The notes: generated by a model not told the origin, from the sequence alone. Counted from the stretch's first letter, positions 26,153 to 35,587 are shown. The stretch is DNA of 41,077 bases from Clostridiales bacterium (GCA_024697575.1 JAILFM010000015.1:1-41077); one strand, 5' to 3'. Made by a program: numbers and translations.

Positions 26153-27784
26153 ATGGCGGAGAAAATAATATCTTTTATTCTCGCGGTCATAGCGGCGGTT
26201 ACTTCCTTTTTTTCACAGATAAATTTTTTCGACAATGTCAGCTTAACGGTTGACACCGCCCGACCCGGGGAAGAAATAAACTTCATATTTGACAATGTCA
26301 ATGTCTGGGATATGGGCACGCAGTTTATAAACGCGAAGAACGCCGAAAAAAACGATATTTATGACTTTGTCAAATATGTTCAGCTCATGGAATGCACCGG
26401 CGGCAGCTACGGACGCGACCTTTTTAAGGATCCTTATAACACCGGCGTCTTGGATGACTATGACTTTACGCGCCTTATTGAAAATTGCCGCGGAATCCTG
26501 CGCCTCGGCGCAAAGCCCCATATTAAAGTCGGCAATGTGCCTATGAAATATTCTACCGGTGCCAGAACCGGGAATATGCAGGCAAATCTTCTCGAGCCTG
26601 ACGACTATGATGTTTACTATAACTACCTGACGGTGCTTTTCACTGCCCTCGTTGATGAATTCGGAAAAGAAGAAATGCTCACATGGCACTACGGCGTTAT
26701 GACCGAATACGAAAACAGCGACTGGTTTGACTGCGGCGACAGTGAGAAAACAAAGCTCGCGTTTTTTAAGATATATGACTATGCCGTTGACGCCATGCAA
26801 AAGACGATAGGCGAAAGCATCTATGTCGGCGCCCACTCAATGACCGTTACAGAAGGTATCTGGGATGAAAGGGAGTTTATAGAGCACGCCGCCGTGGGCA
26901 CCAACCTCAAAACCGGCAAAAAGGGAACAAGGCTGTGCTACCTTACTTTTTCATACTACGAAATTTCAGCCGGCAATGTCGGGGAACGCTTATCATTTTG
27001 CGAATGCGTTGATCTTTTAAGACAGACGGCGGAAAAATACGGACTTGACAGCCTTGATTACGGCGTTGACGAGGGCAGGGTTCTTTTCGGCGCAAAGGGT
27101 AAAAACTCAAACGAACTGCCTTCAAGAACCGTCGGCTTTCAGTGGCAGGCGGGTATGGACGCGAGGCTGATTAAAGACAGCCTTGACAGCGGCGTAAAAT
27201 GGATATCATCATGGACCTTTAAATCCGACGGTTTAAACGCCGGCAACCCCACTCTCAGCTACCATATAGCCGACTGCTATTCGCGCTGGAAAGGCTCAAA
27301 GCGTTTGCCGGTCAATAAAGGCGGCGCAGGGATTTTCATAAAGAAAAACGTCAACGCAATAGCGGCAGCAAACGGCAATAAAGTTTTTGTTATGGCATAT
27401 AACGAAAAAAACAAAGTCGACTATTCCCGCGGGGCCGATGTTAAAATCAGCATAATATCACCTTCAGATGCATCTTCAAACGCAAAAATCACGGTATACA
27501 GAATAAATGACGAATGTAATTTCTATGATGACTGGGTTAAAGACAAAGCTTTTTACGGTTTAAAAGATGAAGACTTCAGCTGGTCTCCCGACTGCCCGTG
27601 CATCGGTTCCAATTTTGTCAATCGAGATGCCGCTAACCTTTACAACGAAACGCTGCGTGAGAAATATGCCGGCTGTTCCCGCCTTGTTCCCGAAAAACAT
27701 GAAGCCGAAATCATCAACGGCAGCGTAACAGTAACGGACAAAATCGGCGGCAACGAGGTTGTGTTTTATGAAATCAGCTTCTGA
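26153..27784 (+). CDS. membrane-anchored glycosidase-like protein (clan GH-A / GH39-like TIM barrel suspected)
   Basis: N-terminal signal anchor; MLTWHYGVMTEYENSDWF resembles the GH-A acid/base strand and DYGVDEGRVL a possible nucleophile strand. Family assignment is inference. Confidence 0.6.
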   Translation: MAEKIISFILAVIAAVTSFFSQINFFDNVSLTVDTARPGEEINFIFDNVNVWDMGTQFINAKNAEKNDIYDFVKYVQLMECTGGSYGRDLFKDPYNTGVLDDYDFTRLIENCRGILRLGAKPHIKVGNVPMKYSTGARTGNMQANLLEPDDYDVYYNYLTVLFTALVDEFGKEEMLTWHYGVMTEYENSDWFDCGDSEKTKLAFFKIYDYAVDAMQKTIGESIYVGAHSMTVTEGIWDEREFIEHAAVGTNLKTGKKGTRLCYLTFSYYEISAGNVGERLSFCECVDLLRQTAEKYGLDSLDYGVDEGRVLFGAKGKNSNELPSRTVGFQWQAGMDARLIKDSLDSGVKWISSWTFKSDGLNAGNPTLSYHIADCYSRWKGSKRLPVNKGGAGIFIKKNVNAIAAANGNKVFVMAYNEKNKVDYSRGADVKISIISPSDASSNAKITVYRINDECNFYDDWVKDKAFYGLKDEDFSWSPDCPCIGSNFVNRDAANLYNETLREKYAGCSRLVPEKHEAEIINGSVTVTDKIGGNEVVFYEISF

Positions 27785-27794
27785 GGAGATACCA

Positions 27795-28532
27795 ATGGCT
27801 GCTGTTGAAGTTAAAAATATGAGCATGATGTTCAACCTTAACAAAGAAAAGGTTGACAATCTCAAAGAATATTTCATAAAGCTTGTTACGGGCAAGCTTC
27901 GCTTTAACGAATTCTGGGCTCTCAGAGATATTAACCTGACGGTTGAAAAGGGTGACAGAGTCGGTATTCTGGGCTTTAACGGAGCCGGCAAATCGACGCT
28001 TTTAAAGGTTATAGCCGGTGTTTTGAAGCCGACCGAGGGCACCGTTAAGGTTGACGGGGTGATAGCGCCCATGCTTGAGCTCGGCGCAGGCTTTGACCTT
28101 AACTATTCGGGCAAGGAAAACATCTTCCTTTACGGCGCGACAATGGGATATTCCAGAAAATACATAAAGGAAAAGTATGACGAAATCGTTGAGTTTTCCG
28201 AGCTGAAAGACTTTATTGACGTTCCGGTCAAGAACTATTCATCCGGTATGAGGGCAAGGCTCGGCTTTGCTATTGCAAGCGCCGTTGAACCGGAGGTTCT
28301 TATTCTTGACGAGGTTCTTTCCGTCGGAGACGCCAAATTCAGAAAAAAAAGCGAAAACAAAATACGCTCAATGTTTGACAAAGGGGTGACCGTCCTTTTT
28401 GTGTCGCACTCTGTCGACCAGGTTCTTAACATTTGCAACAAAGCTGTTGTTCTTGACAAAGGGCGCATTATCGCTTCCGGCAGCGCTCAGGAAATCTGTG
28501 AACAATACAATGATATGGTAAAAGGAAAATAG
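27795..28532 (+). CDS. ABC exporter ATP-binding protein (TagH/Wzt-like, no C-terminal glycan-binding domain)
   Basis: GILGFNGAGKSTLLKVIAGVLKPTEG Walker A, NYSSGMRARLGFAIA signature, EVLILDEVLSVGD Walker B. Confidence 0.92.
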   Translation: MAAVEVKNMSMMFNLNKEKVDNLKEYFIKLVTGKLRFNEFWALRDINLTVEKGDRVGILGFNGAGKSTLLKVIAGVLKPTEGTVKVDGVIAPMLELGAGFDLNYSGKENIFLYGATMGYSRKYIKEKYDEIVEFSELKDFIDVPVKNYSSGMRARLGFAIASAVEPEVLILDEVLSVGDAKFRKKSENKIRSMFDKGVTVLFVSHSVDQVLNICNKAVVLDKGRIIASGSAQEICEQYNDMVKGK

Positions 28533-28534
28533 AT

Positions 28535-29251
28535 ATGGTTTTTGCAGCAATTTTTGCCGGCGGTTCCGGCACAAGAATGGGAAATATCGACACGCCCAAG
28601 CAGTATCTCGAATTAGGCAACAGGCCGATTATTATTCACACAATCGAAAAGTTTTTTGTCAATGACAGAATCGACGAAATCGTTGTCCTTTGCCCCAAAT
28701 CATGGGTCGCGCACACAAAGGACCTTATAAAAAAATTCATTCCTGCAGGGAAGAAAGTTACCGTTATCCCCGGCGGAAAAACAAGAAACGGCACACTTGA
28801 AAACGCCATTTCTTTTATCAACGAAAACTATGAGGTTGAAGACGACACCGTTTTAGTCACTCATGACGCGGTGAGACCGTTCCTGACGCACCGCATTATC
28901 ACTGAAAATGTCGACTGCGCGCTGAAATACGGCGCGTGCGATACGGTTATACCCGCAACAGACACCATTGTTGAAAGCGGCGACGGCAAAACCATTTCAA
29001 ATATTCCCGACAGAAGCAAAATGTACCAGGGGCAAACGCCTCAGTCCTTTATTCTCAAAGACCTTGAGAATGTGCTTTTATCGCTGACTGAGGATGAAAA
29101 AGCCGTTCTGACCGACGCTTGCAAAATCTACACTCTCAAAAACAAACCCGTTCACCTTGTCGAAGGCGAGGTTTTTAACATAAAAATCACCTATCCTTAT
29201 GATATGAAGGTCGCGGCAACGCTGCTGAAAGGTAAAGAAAGCGATGATTAA
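28535..29251 (+). CDS. tarI: ribitol-5-phosphate cytidylyltransferase (TarI-like; IspD superfamily)
   Basis: FAGGSGTRMGNIDTPKQYLELGNRPIIIHTIEKFF, VTHDAVRPFLTHRII, YQGQTPQSF; closely resembles TarI, and is paired with tarJ. Confidence 0.9.
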   Translation: MVFAAIFAGGSGTRMGNIDTPKQYLELGNRPIIIHTIEKFFVNDRIDEIVVLCPKSWVAHTKDLIKKFIPAGKKVTVIPGGKTRNGTLENAISFINENYEVEDDTVLVTHDAVRPFLTHRIITENVDCALKYGACDTVIPATDTIVESGDGKTISNIPDRSKMYQGQTPQSFILKDLENVLLSLTEDEKAVLTDACKIYTLKNKPVHLVEGEVFNIKITYPYDMKVAATLLKGKESDD

Positions 29252-30266
29252 CCAGGTTTACAGGCTTGTCGCGCCGGGAATGATTGAAGTAAGCTGCACA
29301 CAGCCGGATATCACCGGCAAAACGCTTTTAAGACCCGTCATGCTGTCAATCTGCAAAGCTGATCAGCGTTATTATTTAGGCAACAGAAGCGCCGAAGCTC
29401 TTCACAAAAAGCTGCCGATGTCCCTTATACACGAATGTGTGGCAAGGGTTGTTCTTGACCCGACAGACACTTTCAAAAAAGGCGATATTGTTGTCCCCGT
29501 TCCGAATATCCCGACTGAGGATGACGACATTATTGCGGAAAACTACCGCCGCTCAAGTCACTTTTGTTCCAGCGGATACGACGGTTTTTTAAGGGATTAT
29601 ATTGACTTAGCGCCGGACAGAGTCGTTAAGGTTCCCGACGGAATTGATTTAAGAATAGCTGCATTTTCGGAGCTTATCAGCGTTGCCGTTCACGCGGTAA
29701 GCCGCTTTGAAAAATTTTCACACAAAAGGAAAAACTCAATCGGCGTATGGGGAGACGGCAATGTCGGCTTTATCACGGCTCTGATTTTACGCGCCGTCTA
29801 TCCCGAAAGCAAAATACTTGTTTTCGGCACGGTTTATGAAAAGCTCAATTACTTCGCGTTTGCCGATGAAACATACCATGTTGACAGTGTTCCGAAGGAC
29901 CTTAAGGTTGACCACGCGTTTGAATGCGTGGGCGGCGAAGCGTCAAAATACGCCGTTAATCAGATTATTGACCATATTAATCCCGAGGGCAGCGTGGGTC
30001 TTATGGGGGTAAGTGAAAGCCCGGTCGGCATCAACACAAGGATGGTTCTTGAGCTCGGGCTCAATCTTTTCGGCTCCAGCCGCAGCGGCAAAGCGGATTT
30101 TGAGCGCACAATGGATATTCTCAGTTCTGACAAACAGATTGCCGGCTACCTTGAAAATCTTATAGCCAATGAAATTACAATAAGAACGGTCAAAGACATA
30201 CATACCGCTTTTCAAAGGGATATTCATACCGGTTTCGGCAAAACCGTTATGAAATGGGAAAAATAA
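29244..30266 (+). CDS. tarJ: ribulose-5-phosphate reductase (TarJ-like)
   Basis: MINQVYRLVAPGMIEV, RPVMLSICKADQRYYLGNR, KLPMSLIHECV, FGIWGDGNVGF-like, DHAFECVGG, GSSRSGKADF. Overlaps tarI by 8 nt. Confidence 0.93.
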   Translation: MINQVYRLVAPGMIEVSCTQPDITGKTLLRPVMLSICKADQRYYLGNRSAEALHKKLPMSLIHECVARVVLDPTDTFKKGDIVVPVPNIPTEDDDIIAENYRRSSHFCSSGYDGFLRDYIDLAPDRVVKVPDGIDLRIAAFSELISVAVHAVSRFEKFSHKRKNSIGVWGDGNVGFITALILRAVYPESKILVFGTVYEKLNYFAFADETYHVDSVPKDLKVDHAFECVGGEASKYAVNQIIDHINPEGSVGLMGVSESPVGINTRMVLELGLNLFGSSRSGKADFERTMDILSSDKQIAGYLENLIANEITIRTVKDIHTAFQRDIHTGFGKTVMKWEK

Positions 30267-30282
30267 AAACAAAAAGAAAAAA

Positions 30283-30313
30283 CCTCCTGCGGAAAACAAA
30301 AAACCGCAGGAGG
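30283..30313. terminator. intrinsic terminator between convergent operons
   Basis: CCTCCTGCGG / CCGCAGGAGG perfect 10-bp stem; strong T-tract for the minus strand. Confidence 0.85.
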
Positions 30314-30339
30314 GATGTTTATTTTAAGCCGTAAATATT

Positions 30340-30894
30340 TTACACCTTGATAAACTCCAAATCTTCTATCGCCTTCACAACGCAGGTTATAACATCGTTA
30401 TAGACGCTCCGGGCGAGCTGAGTCAGCTTTTCGTCGCCCTGTTTTTCGCAGAGCATACAATAGCTTTTCGCCAGAGAAGCCGCGGCGTCCTCGCCCGTCT
30501 TGTAGCCCGACATGGCGTAAAAAGTGAAGGAAGAACTGTTTGATATATTAATGAAAAACCCGTTTGAATTCTTCTCTAAAGAGTCATACATTGAATTAAT
30601 CGCGCTGTATGACAAAACAGAGTGCGGCAGGAAGTTATAAAACGCAAGACGCGCCGAAAAGATGATAAGCGCTCTGAGATGAAACAGCTCCCTGTTATTA
30701 AGGGTTTCAACCTCATCCGGGCAGAAATCCTCCGGCATCAGGGCGGCAAAGATTTCGCCGAGCTTCTTCGCCTTTTCAATGTTGCCGTTGCCGCGGTGAG
30801 CCAGTGTTGTCTGCGCAAGCAAAGCGAGGTCCTCGTCGCTGTCCTTCATTTTCGGTTGAAAAATTTTAATATTATCGTCATTTTCTCTAAGCAT
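30340..30894 (-). CDS. hypothetical 184-aa protein
   Basis: Open frame overlapping the PHP-like gene by 8 nt on the same strand; no family recognised. Confidence 0.75.
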   Translation of the reverse strand: MLRENDDNIKIFQPKMKDSDEDLALLAQTTLAHRGNGNIEKAKKLGEIFAALMPEDFCPDEVETLNNRELFHLRALIIFSARLAFYNFLPHSVLSYSAINSMYDSLEKNSNGFFINISNSSSFTFYAMSGYKTGEDAAASLAKSYCMLCEKQGDEKLTQLARSVYNDVITCVVKAIEDLEFIKV

Positions 30895-31756
30895 TTAATT
30901 TCTCAGCCGTTGCCTTTCTCTTTTTCATTTTAGTCTTATAGTTCATAAGCGCCTTGACATCGGCTTCGGGAGTCAGAATATCTCCGACCGACATCATACT
31001 TTTTGAATACATACCCATAAATTCAGTGCCGCCGGTCATAAGAAGTTCTTTGCCCTTGCAGAAGGTTAAGAGAGTTTCGATATCGCTCTGTGTATTAAAC
31101 GGCGTGTGAATTTCAACACCGTCAAGCCCTTTGCCGCAGAGCTCTTCGAGCAAATCAAAATTGCCGTAAAGACCGGGATGCGCCAAAACCGCTATGCCGC
31201 CGGACTCGTGAATCGCATTCAAAACATCCTCGGGGGCAGCGTAACTGACTTTTGTGAGAACATTGTTTTCGCTCTCTGCAGTGAAAAGATCTTCATAAAC
31301 TTTGCCGTAAAAACCGTCCGCCATGCCGCACTCGCAAAGAGCGTGCATAATATGGTGGTCATAAACGGCGGTGGCACCCGTAGCACACTTTGAAATAAGC
31401 TCCGGAGTTATGGGGTACTTTTTCGCTGTTTTGATTGTCGTTATCTGATTTGAGCGTTTTTTTGCAATAAGGTTGTTTCTGCACAGACCTTCAAGCCTGT
31501 CGGGGCTGTCGGCAAGGTAGCACAGAATATCCGCATAGCCGTTCCTTTTGGAATCATAGCATGAAAACAAAACACCCGGGATAACGGTAACGCCCTTGCG
31601 CTCGCCCGCCATCCTTGCCCTGACTATACCCGCCTGGCAGTCACGGTCGGTGATTGCGATGGCTTCGATGTTGCGCTTCTGGGCAAGAGTTATCAAATCA
31701 TCAATGCCAAGTGAACTGTGTGATAATTTTGTGTAGCAATGCAAATCCGCTCTCAT
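30887..31756 (-). CDS. PHP-domain-like protein with degenerate metal-binding motifs
   Basis: MRADLHCYTKLSHSSLGIDDLITLAQKRNIEAIAITDRDCQAGI, VIPGVLFS, GGIAVLAHPGLYG, LDGVEIHTP, LMTGGTEFMG. Confidence 0.82.
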   Translation of the reverse strand: MRADLHCYTKLSHSSLGIDDLITLAQKRNIEAIAITDRDCQAGIVRARMAGERKGVTVIPGVLFSCYDSKRNGYADILCYLADSPDRLEGLCRNNLIAKKRSNQITTIKTAKKYPITPELISKCATGATAVYDHHIMHALCECGMADGFYGKVYEDLFTAESENNVLTKVSYAAPEDVLNAIHESGGIAVLAHPGLYGNFDLLEELCGKGLDGVEIHTPFNTQSDIETLLTFCKGKELLMTGGTEFMGMYSKSMMSVGDILTPEADVKALMNYKTKMKKRKATAEKLNA

Positions 31757-31833
31757 AAATACCTCATTCCGTACAACTAAACCCCGTATATTCGTAAAAA
31801 AGGCCTAAAATCCCCTAATATAATTATATTATG

Positions 31834-31862
31834 ATTATACTCCGAAAAAATCAGAATTTCAA
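31834..31862 (-). promoter_or_regulatory. promoter of the PHP-like operon
   Basis: Minus strand TTGAAA (31857-31862), 17-bp spacer, TATAAT (31834-31839). Confidence 0.75.
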
Positions 31863-31919
31863 GCAAAAAATACGCAAAAACAGCGGTAAATTTTCGGCTT
31901 TTTTCCTTTGATTTTCTGC

Positions 31920-31948
31920 TTGACAACAGTCCCCTTTTCGCTTATCAT
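31920..31948 (+). promoter_or_regulatory. promoter of glyS
   Basis: TTGACA (31920-31925), 17-bp spacer, TATCAT (31943-31948). Confidence 0.75.
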
Positions 31949-31982
31949 TAGATTAATAATATAATGCGGGAGAATTGGTTTT

Positions 31983-33362
31983 ATGAATAATACAGAGAAA
32001 ACAATGGAGAAAATTGTTGCTCTCTGCAAAACAAGAGGTTTCATTTTTGCAGGCAGTGATATTTACGGCGGCCTTGCCAACACATGGGATTACGGTCCGC
32101 TCGGAGCAAGGCTGAAAAACAATGTTAAAGACACCTGGCGCAAGCGCTTTATTCAGGAGCGCAAGAACAGCTATGAGGTTGACGCGGATATACTTATGCA
32201 CCCCAGAGTTTGGGAAGCGAGCGGCCATGTCGCCTCATTCAGCGACCCGCTTCTTGACTGCAAAGAGTGCAAAATGCGTCACAGAGCCGATAACCTTATT
32301 GACGACTTTGACCCCGACGCTCATGCCGACGGCATGACGAAGGAAGAGATGTTTGACTACATCAAAGCGCATTCCATTCCCTGCCCCAACTGCGGCAAAC
32401 ATAACTTCACGGATATACGCGAATTTAATCTTATGTTCCAGACATTCCGCGGAGTAACAAACGATTCGAAAAGTGTTATTTACCTTCGTCCCGAAAACGC
32501 TCAGGGCGAATATGTGAACTATCTGAACGTTCAGCGCACAATGAGGGCAAAGCTGCCGTTTTCAATAGGTCAGATAGGCAAGGCGTTCCGCAACGAGATA
32601 ACGCCCGGTAATTTCACCTTCAGAACAATCGAATTTGAACAAATGGAGTTCCAGACCTTCTGCAAAGAAGGCACGGACACCGAACTGTATGAATATTTCA
32701 AACAGTACGGCAAAAAATATTTTGAAGACCTCGGCATCCCGTCGGAAAACTTAAGATTCCATGACCACGAAAAGCTTGCCCATTACGCAAAAGCGGCGTG
32801 CGATATCGAGTTTCTCTTCCCCTTCGGCTGGGGCGAAATCAACGGCACTCACAACAGGACGAATTTCGACCTTACACGCCACCAGGAATACAGCGGTCAG
32901 AAGCTTGAATACCTTGACCCCGAAACAAACGAAAGATTCATTCCGTTTATAATCGAAAGCACATACGGTCTTGACAGAACGGTTCTCGCCCTTTTGTGCC
33001 AGGCATATGACGAAGAAGTTTTGGATGAAGAGAAAAACGATGTAAGGGTGGTTCTTCACCTGAGTCCCGCTGTCGCTCCCTACAAAGCCGCCGTTCTGCC
33101 GCTTTCAAAAAAGCTTTCGCCCAAAGCGCTTGAAATCTATCAGTCGCTTCAGAAAAAGTTTATGGTCGATTTTGATGAAACCGGTTCCATAGGCAAGCGC
33201 TACCGCCGAGAGGACGAAATCGGCACACCGGTTTGCATAACATACGATTTTGACTCCGAAACCGACAACTGCGTAACGGTACGCGACAGAGACACCATGC
33301 AGCAGGAAAGAATTGCAATTGACGAGCTTGAAGAATACATTGCGAAAAAAATCGTTTTTTAA
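31983..33362 (+). CDS. glyS: glycyl-tRNA synthetase (single-subunit class II type)
   Basis: GFIFAGSDIYGGLANTWDYGPLGARLKNNVKDTW, YLRPENAQGEYVNYLNVQRT, RNEITPGNFTFRTIEFEQMEFQTF. Confidence 0.96.
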   Translation: MNNTEKTMEKIVALCKTRGFIFAGSDIYGGLANTWDYGPLGARLKNNVKDTWRKRFIQERKNSYEVDADILMHPRVWEASGHVASFSDPLLDCKECKMRHRADNLIDDFDPDAHADGMTKEEMFDYIKAHSIPCPNCGKHNFTDIREFNLMFQTFRGVTNDSKSVIYLRPENAQGEYVNYLNVQRTMRAKLPFSIGQIGKAFRNEITPGNFTFRTIEFEQMEFQTFCKEGTDTELYEYFKQYGKKYFEDLGIPSENLRFHDHEKLAHYAKAACDIEFLFPFGWGEINGTHNRTNFDLTRHQEYSGQKLEYLDPETNERFIPFIIESTYGLDRTVLALLCQAYDEEVLDEEKNDVRVVLHLSPAVAPYKAAVLPLSKKLSPKALEIYQSLQKKFMVDFDETGSIGKRYRREDEIGTPVCITYDFDSETDNCVTVRDRDTMQQERIAIDELEEYIAKKIVF

Positions 33363-33386
33363 AATAATTTATAAAGGTGATGCGGT

Positions 33387-34766
33387 ATGAAAGTTAATTT
33401 TACCGAAACTGTTCTGCGCGACGCAAACCAGTCTTTAATCGCAACAAGAATGCCTTTTGCCGACTTTGAGCCTGTTCTTTCAAAGCTGGACAAGGCGGGC
33501 TACTATTCGCTTGAGTGCTGGGGCGGCGCAACCTTTGACAGCTGCCTTCGCTACCTTAACGAGGACCCGTGGGAGAGGCTGCGTAAAATCAGAGCCGCCT
33601 GCCCCAATTCAAAACTGCAAATGCTCCTCAGAGGTCAGAACCTGCTCGGCTACAAGCACTATCCGGACGACGTCGTTCGACTTTTTGTCAAAAAGAGCGT
33701 TGAAAACGGTATTGATATTATCAGAATATTTGACGCTCTCAACGATGTTCGCAACATTGAGGTCGCCGTTGACGAGACACTGAAGAACGGCGCTGTCGCC
33801 TCCGGCACGATATGCTACACCGTCAGCCCCATTCACAATCTTGAAAGCTATGTAAAGCTTGCCAAACAGATTGAGAGCCTGGGCGTGAACACAATATGCG
33901 TCAAAGATATGGCGGGCATAATGAGCCCGAAGGCGGGTTACGATCTTGTCAAAGCGCTTAAGGAAAATGTGAAGGTTCCCATTGTTGTTCACACCCACTC
34001 CACAACAGGTCTTGGCTTTATGACCCTTCTTAAATGCGTTGAGGCAGGAGCCGATGTTATCGACACAGCAATTTCCTGCTTCTCCGGCGGAACTTCACAG
34101 CCGGCGACCGAGACAATGGCGTATGTTTTAAGAGAATACGGTTATGAAGTCTCCCTTGATGACAAAATCCTGAAAGAAATCAATGATTTCTTCACCCCCG
34201 TCAGAAAACAGGCGCTTGACTCAAAACTGCTCAATCCCGTTGTTATGGGCACAAGACCCGACGCGCTTTCTTCGCAGATACCGGGCGGCATGCTCTCAAA
34301 CCTTGTCGCGCAGCTGACAGCTCAAAACAAGCTTGAAAAGCTTGACGAGGTTCTTGAGGAAACGCCGAGAGTCCGTGAAGACCTGGGCTATCCTCCGCTT
34401 GTAACGCCCATGTCGCAGATGGTCGGCGTTCAGGCAACTCAAAATGTTCTCGCAGGCGAAAGATACAAAAATGTTTCAAAAGAGGTTAAGGCGTATCTTA
34501 AAGGCGAATACGGCAAAGCCCCGGGCGAAGTGAATAAAGAGCTTCAGAAAAAGGTTCTCGGCGATGAGGAACCCGTCACATGCAGGTTTGCCGACACTCT
34601 TGAACCCGGAATTGAAAAAGCGAAAAGGGAACTCGGTGATAAAGCAGTCAGCGACGAGGATTTGCTCTCATACATTGCCTTCCCGTCCCAGGCGGAAGCT
34701 TTCTTCAAAAAGAGAGAAGAGCGAAGAAAGAACACCTTCTCTTATTCAATTAAAAGAATTGATTGA
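33387..34766 (+). CDS. oadA: oxaloacetate decarboxylase alpha / carboxyltransferase subunit
   Basis: VNFTETVLRDANQSLIATRM, ECWGGATFDSCLRYLNEDPWERL, CVKDMAGIMSPKAGYDLV, HTHSTTGLG. Confidence 0.93.
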   Translation: MKVNFTETVLRDANQSLIATRMPFADFEPVLSKLDKAGYYSLECWGGATFDSCLRYLNEDPWERLRKIRAACPNSKLQMLLRGQNLLGYKHYPDDVVRLFVKKSVENGIDIIRIFDALNDVRNIEVAVDETLKNGAVASGTICYTVSPIHNLESYVKLAKQIESLGVNTICVKDMAGIMSPKAGYDLVKALKENVKVPIVVHTHSTTGLGFMTLLKCVEAGADVIDTAISCFSGGTSQPATETMAYVLREYGYEVSLDDKILKEINDFFTPVRKQALDSKLLNPVVMGTRPDALSSQIPGGMLSNLVAQLTAQNKLEKLDEVLEETPRVREDLGYPPLVTPMSQMVGVQATQNVLAGERYKNVSKEVKAYLKGEYGKAPGEVNKELQKKVLGDEEPVTCRFADTLEPGIEKAKRELGDKAVSDEDLLSYIAFPSQAEAFFKKREERRKNTFSYSIKRID

Positions 34767-34777
34767 GGTGATTTGAA

Positions 34778-35182
34778 ATGACATATCTGCCACTGGCTCT
34801 TGTTGACCCGAAAGCGGCTATGCCGCTCGGTCAGGCGCTGCTTATCGCCGTTATCGGCATCGCGGTGGTTCTTGTTGAGCTGGCGCTTATTACCGTTATC
34901 ATTTTACTGCTTTCAAAGCTTATAAGGCTCATTGCCCCGAAAAAAGAAGACAGCGAGGAATTAACCCCCGCTGTCCCGCAGGCAGTCGCGCCGGTACCCG
35001 CCGCCGCATTGACAGCCCCCGCAGGCAGTGCTTTGCCGGCGACGGGCGTGCAGCCCAAGGTTGACCTTGTCAATGTTGATGAGCCGACTGCCGCAGTTAT
35101 TATGGCAATCGTATCGGAAGAAAGCGGCATTGAGCTTGACCATCTTTTATTCAAATCGATAAAACTTGCGGAGGAAAAGTAA
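34778..35182 (+). CDS. OadG-like small membrane (gamma) subunit of sodium pump decarboxylase
   Basis: 134 aa, one TM segment, Pro/Ala linker, DEPTAAVIMAIVSEESG tail; in operon with alpha, carrier and beta subunits. Confidence 0.75.
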   Translation: MTYLPLALVDPKAAMPLGQALLIAVIGIAVVLVELALITVIILLLSKLIRLIAPKKEDSEELTPAVPQAVAPVPAAALTAPAGSALPATGVQPKVDLVNVDEPTAAVIMAIVSEESGIELDHLLFKSIKLAEEK

Positions 35183-35183
35183 A

Positions 35184-35570
35184 ATGAAATATATTGTCAC
35201 TCTTAACGGAAAAAACTATGAGGTTGAGGTTGAAAAAAGCGAAGCTGTCATCACCGGCGTTTCCGACGCACCCGTTGCGGTCCCCGCCGCTCCCTCTGTT
35301 CCCGCAGCTCCTGCGGCTCCGGCAGTTCCCGCTGCGCCGGCGGCTCCCGCCGCATCCGGCTCACCTGTAAGGTCGCCGATGCCCGGCACCATTCTTTCGG
35401 TTTCTGTCGCCCCGGGTCAACAGGTTAAATCCGGCCAGGTTATTATGATTTTGGAAGCGATGAAGATGGAAAACGAAATTGTCGCTCCCTGTGACGGCAC
35501 CGTGAATCAGGTAAACGTTCAGAAGGGTTCAACCGTTGAAACCGATGCCGTGCTCGCCCTTATCGGTTAA
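35184..35570 (+). CDS. biotin carboxyl carrier protein
   Basis: [16 protein letters not shown], Ala/Pro linker, [35 protein letters not shown] biotinyl-Lys motif. Confidence 0.95.
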   Translation: MKYIVTLNGKNYEVEVEKSEAVITGVSDAPVAVPAAPSVPAAPAAPAVPAAPAAPAASGSPVRSPMPGTILSVSVAPGQQVKSGQVIMILEAMKMENEIVAPCDGTVNQVNVQKGSTVETDAVLALIG

Positions 35571-35587
35571 CTGAAGGGAGCATAAAT

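Noticed and set aside
26243-26836. 197-aa minus-strand ORF antisense to the glycosidase-like gene
   Set aside because: Shadow ORF with no motif; the sense ORF fits the operon.
31757-31982. Possible T-box leader upstream of glyS
   Set aside because: A good promoter at 31920-31948 leaves only about 30 nt of leader, and no T-box motif or terminator/antiterminator is seen.
35278-35360. Low-complexity GC-rich repeat in the biotin carrier gene
   Set aside because: This is the ordinary Ala/Pro linker typical of biotin carboxyl carrier proteins.
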